The notes under the pieces are model-generated. The model ran no database searches. It was not told the DNA's origin and saw only the letters and a list, made by a program, of their open reading frames with translations. Position numbers and translations under genes: made by a program. 64,000 nt of DNA from Pycnopodia helianthoides (taxonomy: Eukaryota > Echinodermata > Asteroidea > Forcipulatida > Asteriidae): assembly GCA_032158295.1 (NCBI GenBank), contig JASTWB010000023.1, positions 124,001 to 188,000 on the forward strand. The letters are read 5' to 3'. Shown here piece after piece: positions 60,197-64,000 of this stretch. The first letter of the stretch is position 1; each line of letters begins with the position of its first letter.

Positions 60197-60397
60197 CAGG
60201 GTCCAATTTCATAAAGCTGTTAGTTAGCAGAAAATACTGCTTAGCAAATTTCTTTGCTAAGGAAAAAATGAGTGGGGCACCAGTCGCAACAATGTAACCT
60301 TTATGGATTTTTGGCTGATAACCTGTTTCTGCTAAGCAAGATTTTTCTGTGCTTAGCAATTTTTTGCGCTTACAGGTTTAATGAAATTTGGCCCAGG
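60197..60397. mobile_element. MITE of the ggcccaatttcatag family, ~200 bp, adjacent copy
   Basis: Starts cagggtccaatttcataaag immediately after the previous element and ends aatgaaatttggcccagg. Short subtype, like 30667. The two lie head to tail without a spacer. Confidence 0.7.
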
Positions 60398-60559
60398 TCC
60401 CAGTGTTTGAATATTGGCTATCTTATGGAGACTGAAAACAAAAGGTCTCCACAGGGGAATTCTAAAGAGAGGGATGTTCCACAAGGAATTTGTGTACAAA
60501 GTCTGTTTGGGGATGTTAAGTGCATTACAAAACACACAGAACCTACACATCCCATCTAA

Positions 60560-60750
60560 AGGACAAAGCAATTATGGTAAAGCATCTTGCTCATGGACAC
60601 AAGTGCCTGGAACTGGAATCCACACTCTGTTGATCAGAAACACTAAAGCTTGAGTCTGGTGCTCTTAAACGCTCAGCCACAACATGCCATAATAATAATA
60701 CTGGGTTCTTTATCACACCCCTAGGGGCGTATCAAAGCACTCATTATTTG
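60560..60750 (-). repeat. tRNA-Leu-derived SINE, partial copies
   Basis: 60560-60690 matches the head and body of the SINE at 47262 (gcaattatggtaaagcatct, and minus-strand head agactcaagc). It is followed at 60690-60750 by what looks like the tail of another copy (aataataatactgggttctt). Confidence 0.6.
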
Positions 60751-62412
60751 TTTTTCAACAGGATAGGCAGAGAGTTTTGAATTATGAGACCCATTTATAT
60801 AGCACCTTATTATCAATATTGCGTCTTTTCATCCAATTATAGGATGCTCGTCTAGGACCTCTTTGCTACCATTCTGTTGAAAGAAGACTCTCTCCACTGT
60901 CAGTCTTTTGCAAGCCAGTGTTGGAATGGGTAGTGGGATAAGGTGCTTGGGTTCAACAGAGCTGGAGGAAAAGATAGAGGAACTGCAAAGCAAGGACTGT
61001 ACTCCCCACAGGGTAGAAACAGACAGAGAGAGTGAGTCCATAAACAATAAGAAGTTGTTAGGAATCAGGTTGGTCTAGTTGTGACTTGTCCTATCAATCA
61101 CATCCATGGACCTTGGTTTGAATCACACCTCAGACCAGTACCTCATGTGTGGATAATGTTTTCAGTCTCTTCCATATTACATAGGGTCAAAGGGTTTTCA
61201 TTTCACATCCCAAACTGAGTAGTTCTTCATAGTTACAGTGCTATTATCTTTGAAAGAGACCTAGACAGATTTTGTTCAATATAAATCAGAGTTGCCTCAG
61301 AAGAACACTTCACAAACAAAATGAGTATCATTGGCCTGTGCCTGTAACATGGAGCTGGGGACATAGAGAGAACAGTTCAAGTACCAATTCTAAAGCTTTT
61401 ATTGTAACTGGAAAGAGCATCATAAGACACCACAAATGACTGTTGCTTATTTTAGTTGCCGCAGTCTAAATAAGCCTGATGTGAAGTAGTAAATGCTCCC
61501 TGCATAAACAGCACTTTATCTTTGTTATAAATAGTTTCTAAAATTTAAAACGGAAAAAAAAAACAGAGTTCAGACCCAGCTCTGTAACATCTGAGTCAAT
61601 TCAGGGCCTTATCCTTGGATTTAAATCCCAAGGAAATTCAGTTGAATTTCTAATCCCAATGCCATCCCATTTTCATTTTCCACTTGGTTCAATTTCCTTT
61701 GGATCAATGTACACTGAGTAAACATACTCCAGGGTTGGCTGAATTTCCTTACCAATGGCGACTTTAGTCGACCAAGCTTACACCCAAAAAGCATTCAAGC
61801 CCGAGCACAAAGGTCCATGTTCACCCTCCATACCCAAGCTTACCATCATTTAAAAGATAAATTTCTCCGATGATGGTGAAATAAAATAAGTTCGCTATTA
61901 TGCGATCTCTTCATTTTTGAGTGGAAAGATCTGAAAAACAACACACCTACGTAACGCCATATTGTGTGTACAGAAAAGTGTTATAAATTACAGATCACAC
62001 TGTGGAAAGAAAGACAAAGAACTTTGACATTTAATGGCTGATCTCAATGATTTTTTTAGTTATATGAAAGGGAATTCAATAAGTAGGAACCTTTGTATAA
62101 CTTATTTTGCTGTAAAACAATTTCTTCATGGAGATAAAAGAGTTTGTAAAAATGGCCTTTGAACGAAAGCTTTCTGTTATGTAGGAATTTGTGCTTCTTG
62201 CTTTGAGTGGTCAAATAATGTGGTCACCAGTGGCTGTTTTTGTCCGAACAGTTTGGTAACGAAAGTGTTAAAGCCACTCTCAAGCAGGGAGTTTTCCTAG
62301 GTTAGTAATTCAATTGTGAAGAGTTAAACCGCAATTTTATGTAATTTCCCAGTAAAACAATGAAGTTTGAGACTAAATATAGTTTGAATTGTTTCCTCAA
62401 TAGACATGACAG
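60751..62412. other. Noncoding stretch
   Basis: No gene or recognised repeat. Frames here are short and without motif. Confidence 0.3.
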
Positions 62413-62499
62413 ATGAAGAAGATGGAAGACGATCTAGCTGAGATAAGAGACTGACATGACACCATGATGCAAGAAATAACATGAACAGATGAGAAACAG
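62413..62499 (+). pseudogene. Coiled-coil exon-like segment with in-frame stops (2)
   Basis: 87 bases (29 codons, phase 0 at both ends) between acceptor tagacatgacag and donor gtaaga. The frame reads MKKMEDDLAEIRD, stop (TGA), HDTMMQEIT, stop (TGA), TDEKQ. Both stops are TGA where CGA (Arg) would fit. Charge pattern is coiled-coil-like and the phase matches the segment at 59186, so both may come from one dead gene. Confidence 0.4.
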
Positions 62500-63510
62500 G
62501 TAAGAGGTCAATTCTTCTAGGGCTGGTAAATCTCTGGTTTTTGAAGAATTAATCCTGATTTACTGAGTGGTCTGATGCACTGGACTCAAGTTCTGATGAT
62601 GTCAATATTCTGGATTCAAGTCCTGGTCATGGCATTTATTGTTTTTGAGCCTTCAATGGCTTTGTTCAAAGCTAGCTTCTTAATCTAAACTACAATCTGG
62701 TTAAGGACATTAAACTCATGAATGCAAAATTTGCACTATAGGCAAGGCTATTTGAAAATAATAATATTAATAATAGAGTGACAAGAACACTGGTTTGTAC
62801 TTATAGGCTCATGAAAAAAACCTGTGAACTTTGCATGTAGATGGAAACAAGTTGAGTTAGTTGGTTTTAAAAACCTAAAAAAAAAACATTGTTGAAGACT
62901 GTAGACACCAACCCTGTCCACCAAGAGATGAATGACCTAGCCTCGTTTGGACAAATGTGTGGGGAACGATTGTTATGAAAACTCCAGCCTGGGCTCATCA
63001 GTTTTTGAGCAATGCACATTTAGCCCGGTGTTTCCAACATCAAACAAAGCCTGGAGCTGGAGCTGGAGCCCAATCCGAGGTTTGGAGAAGGCCCTTCAAG
63101 GAACTCCTATATTAATGTTTGGAGTGTGGTGGAAAGCTCTATAGACCAATCCATACATGCAAGTGCTGTACGCCTCGTCACCATTGCTGGGACACTGGCA
63201 GCATAAGGTCTTGGACACAAAGACATGGAAACCCATTGTCTTTTTGCAGTTTTAGGAATGTGTGAGTGTCTAGTATTATTTCTACACAGTGTACAGTATC
63301 AGCTTGGTGTAATGTCTTACAAGACAATTTACCTACAGTTTAATCTAACCTTTTCTGTTTCAATTGTCTTTTATGAGAGATGTATTTGAAATGTACTGCA
63401 ATGCTATAAAGACTCTCCACTGATCAATCTAAATGCAGTGTGAATTTTAGGGTTTACAATTATTCATTCATATGAGCCAAGATCATTGCTCCACATAAAT
63501 GTAGTGTTGT
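62500..63510. other. Noncoding stretch
   Basis: No gene seen. A short ggagctggagctggag run at 63052. Confidence 0.3.
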
Positions 63511-63650
63511 AGTCGAGTCACCCGTGTTGATTCCGAGTCTCAAGTCACTTGGTCCGAGTCCGAGTCCGTGTTTCGAGTCACTCGGTCCGAGTCCGAGTCA
63601 CGAGTCACTTGGCCCGAGTCCGAGTCAGAGTCACGAGTCACTCGTTTAAA
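63511..63650. repeat. GAGTC-rich short tandem repeat
   Basis: More than a dozen GAGTC words with variable spacers (gagtccgagtcc, cgagtcactcggtc), forming imperfect units of about 25-40 bases. No coding role proposed; a short minus-strand frame reading DSDSD is a by-product. Confidence 0.85.
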
Positions 63651-64000
63651 TATTGATTGCAAACCAAATGTCGTAAAATAAGAACTGGAAATGACAAAAT
63701 AAAACACATTAAATTTTATAAACAAAGTTCTGTACCTGCAGTTATATCTTCATTTTAGGTTTAACTTCTTGCTCCTTATCCAGAATATCTTTAAGGATTT
63801 AAAATGATTTTTTTTCTCTTCAAAATAACCAATTATATACTGATTTATTTATTTCAGAATGGTTGGTAGCCAACAAGTTTTTATGGTATAAAGAAACTTT
63901 CTCTAAATATTGATATTTGAAATTTGAAGTTGTGCCGGTCCTTTCTTCAATTTTGCACTCGATTTTGTGGTTTCAACATTTTTGCTCAAGTTGGTGTAAC
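63651..64000. other. Noncoding AT-rich end of window
   Basis: No gene or recognised repeat up to the window edge. Confidence 0.3.

Overview
This is animal genomic DNA: AT-rich, intron-bearing, gene-poor and crowded with repeats. Two complete TRIM-type ubiquitin ligase genes (RING, B-box, coiled coil, NHL-like propeller) are the only full protein genes I can support. Large TRIM/NHL families, tRNA-derived SINEs, Penelope-like and L2/CR1-like retroelement pieces and many short TTAA-flanked MITEs suggest an invertebrate deuterostome, most likely an echinoderm (perhaps a sea star). The clade is inferred from family memory, not shown by any marker here.

Layout. 0-4.2 kb: an exon cassette with a Kozak-like ATG, then an intronless-CDS TRIM gene on the minus strand. 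5.0-14.1 kb: a large satellite of about 77 bp per unit (roughly 70-75 units) that carries three near-identical ~1.05 kb CpG-rich elements with 16-bp terminal inverted repeats, plus a fourth 3' fragment. 14-23 kb: noncoding DNA with further exon cassettes, tRNA-like SINEs and a second copy of the 5' exon cassette. 23.4-23.8 kb: a Penelope-like GIY-YIG endonuclease remnant. 24-33 kb: diverged segmental duplications, a LINE reverse-transcriptase fragment, and a 5'-truncated LINE insertion whose 3' UTR holds a 40-bp minisatellite. 34.4-35.8 kb: a nest of direct and inverted repeats. 36.4-37.7 kb: a third exon cassette plus the decayed 3' end of a TRIM gene. 38.5-42.35 kb: a TTAA-flanked MITE split by a 3.4-kb AACGTT-rich element that contains its own higher-order repeats. 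42.4-48.3 kb: a second copy of the 16.7-19.6 kb exon-bearing segment, interrupted by a 73-bp G-rich minisatellite, a MITE and a SINE. 52.56-55.17 kb: the second TRIM gene (two coding exons, plus strand). 55-64 kb: noncoding DNA with MITEs and two exon-like coiled-coil segments that carry in-frame stops.

How it fits together. The unit [exon cassette, then convergent TRIM gene] occurs three times (0.2-4.1, 22.1-22.7 and 36.7-37.7 kb), but only the first keeps its TRIM body. The window therefore records birth and death of TRIM copies by local duplication, with satellites and transposons filling the gaps. The TRIM products would act as E3 ligases in the cytoplasm. There is no operon-type organisation.
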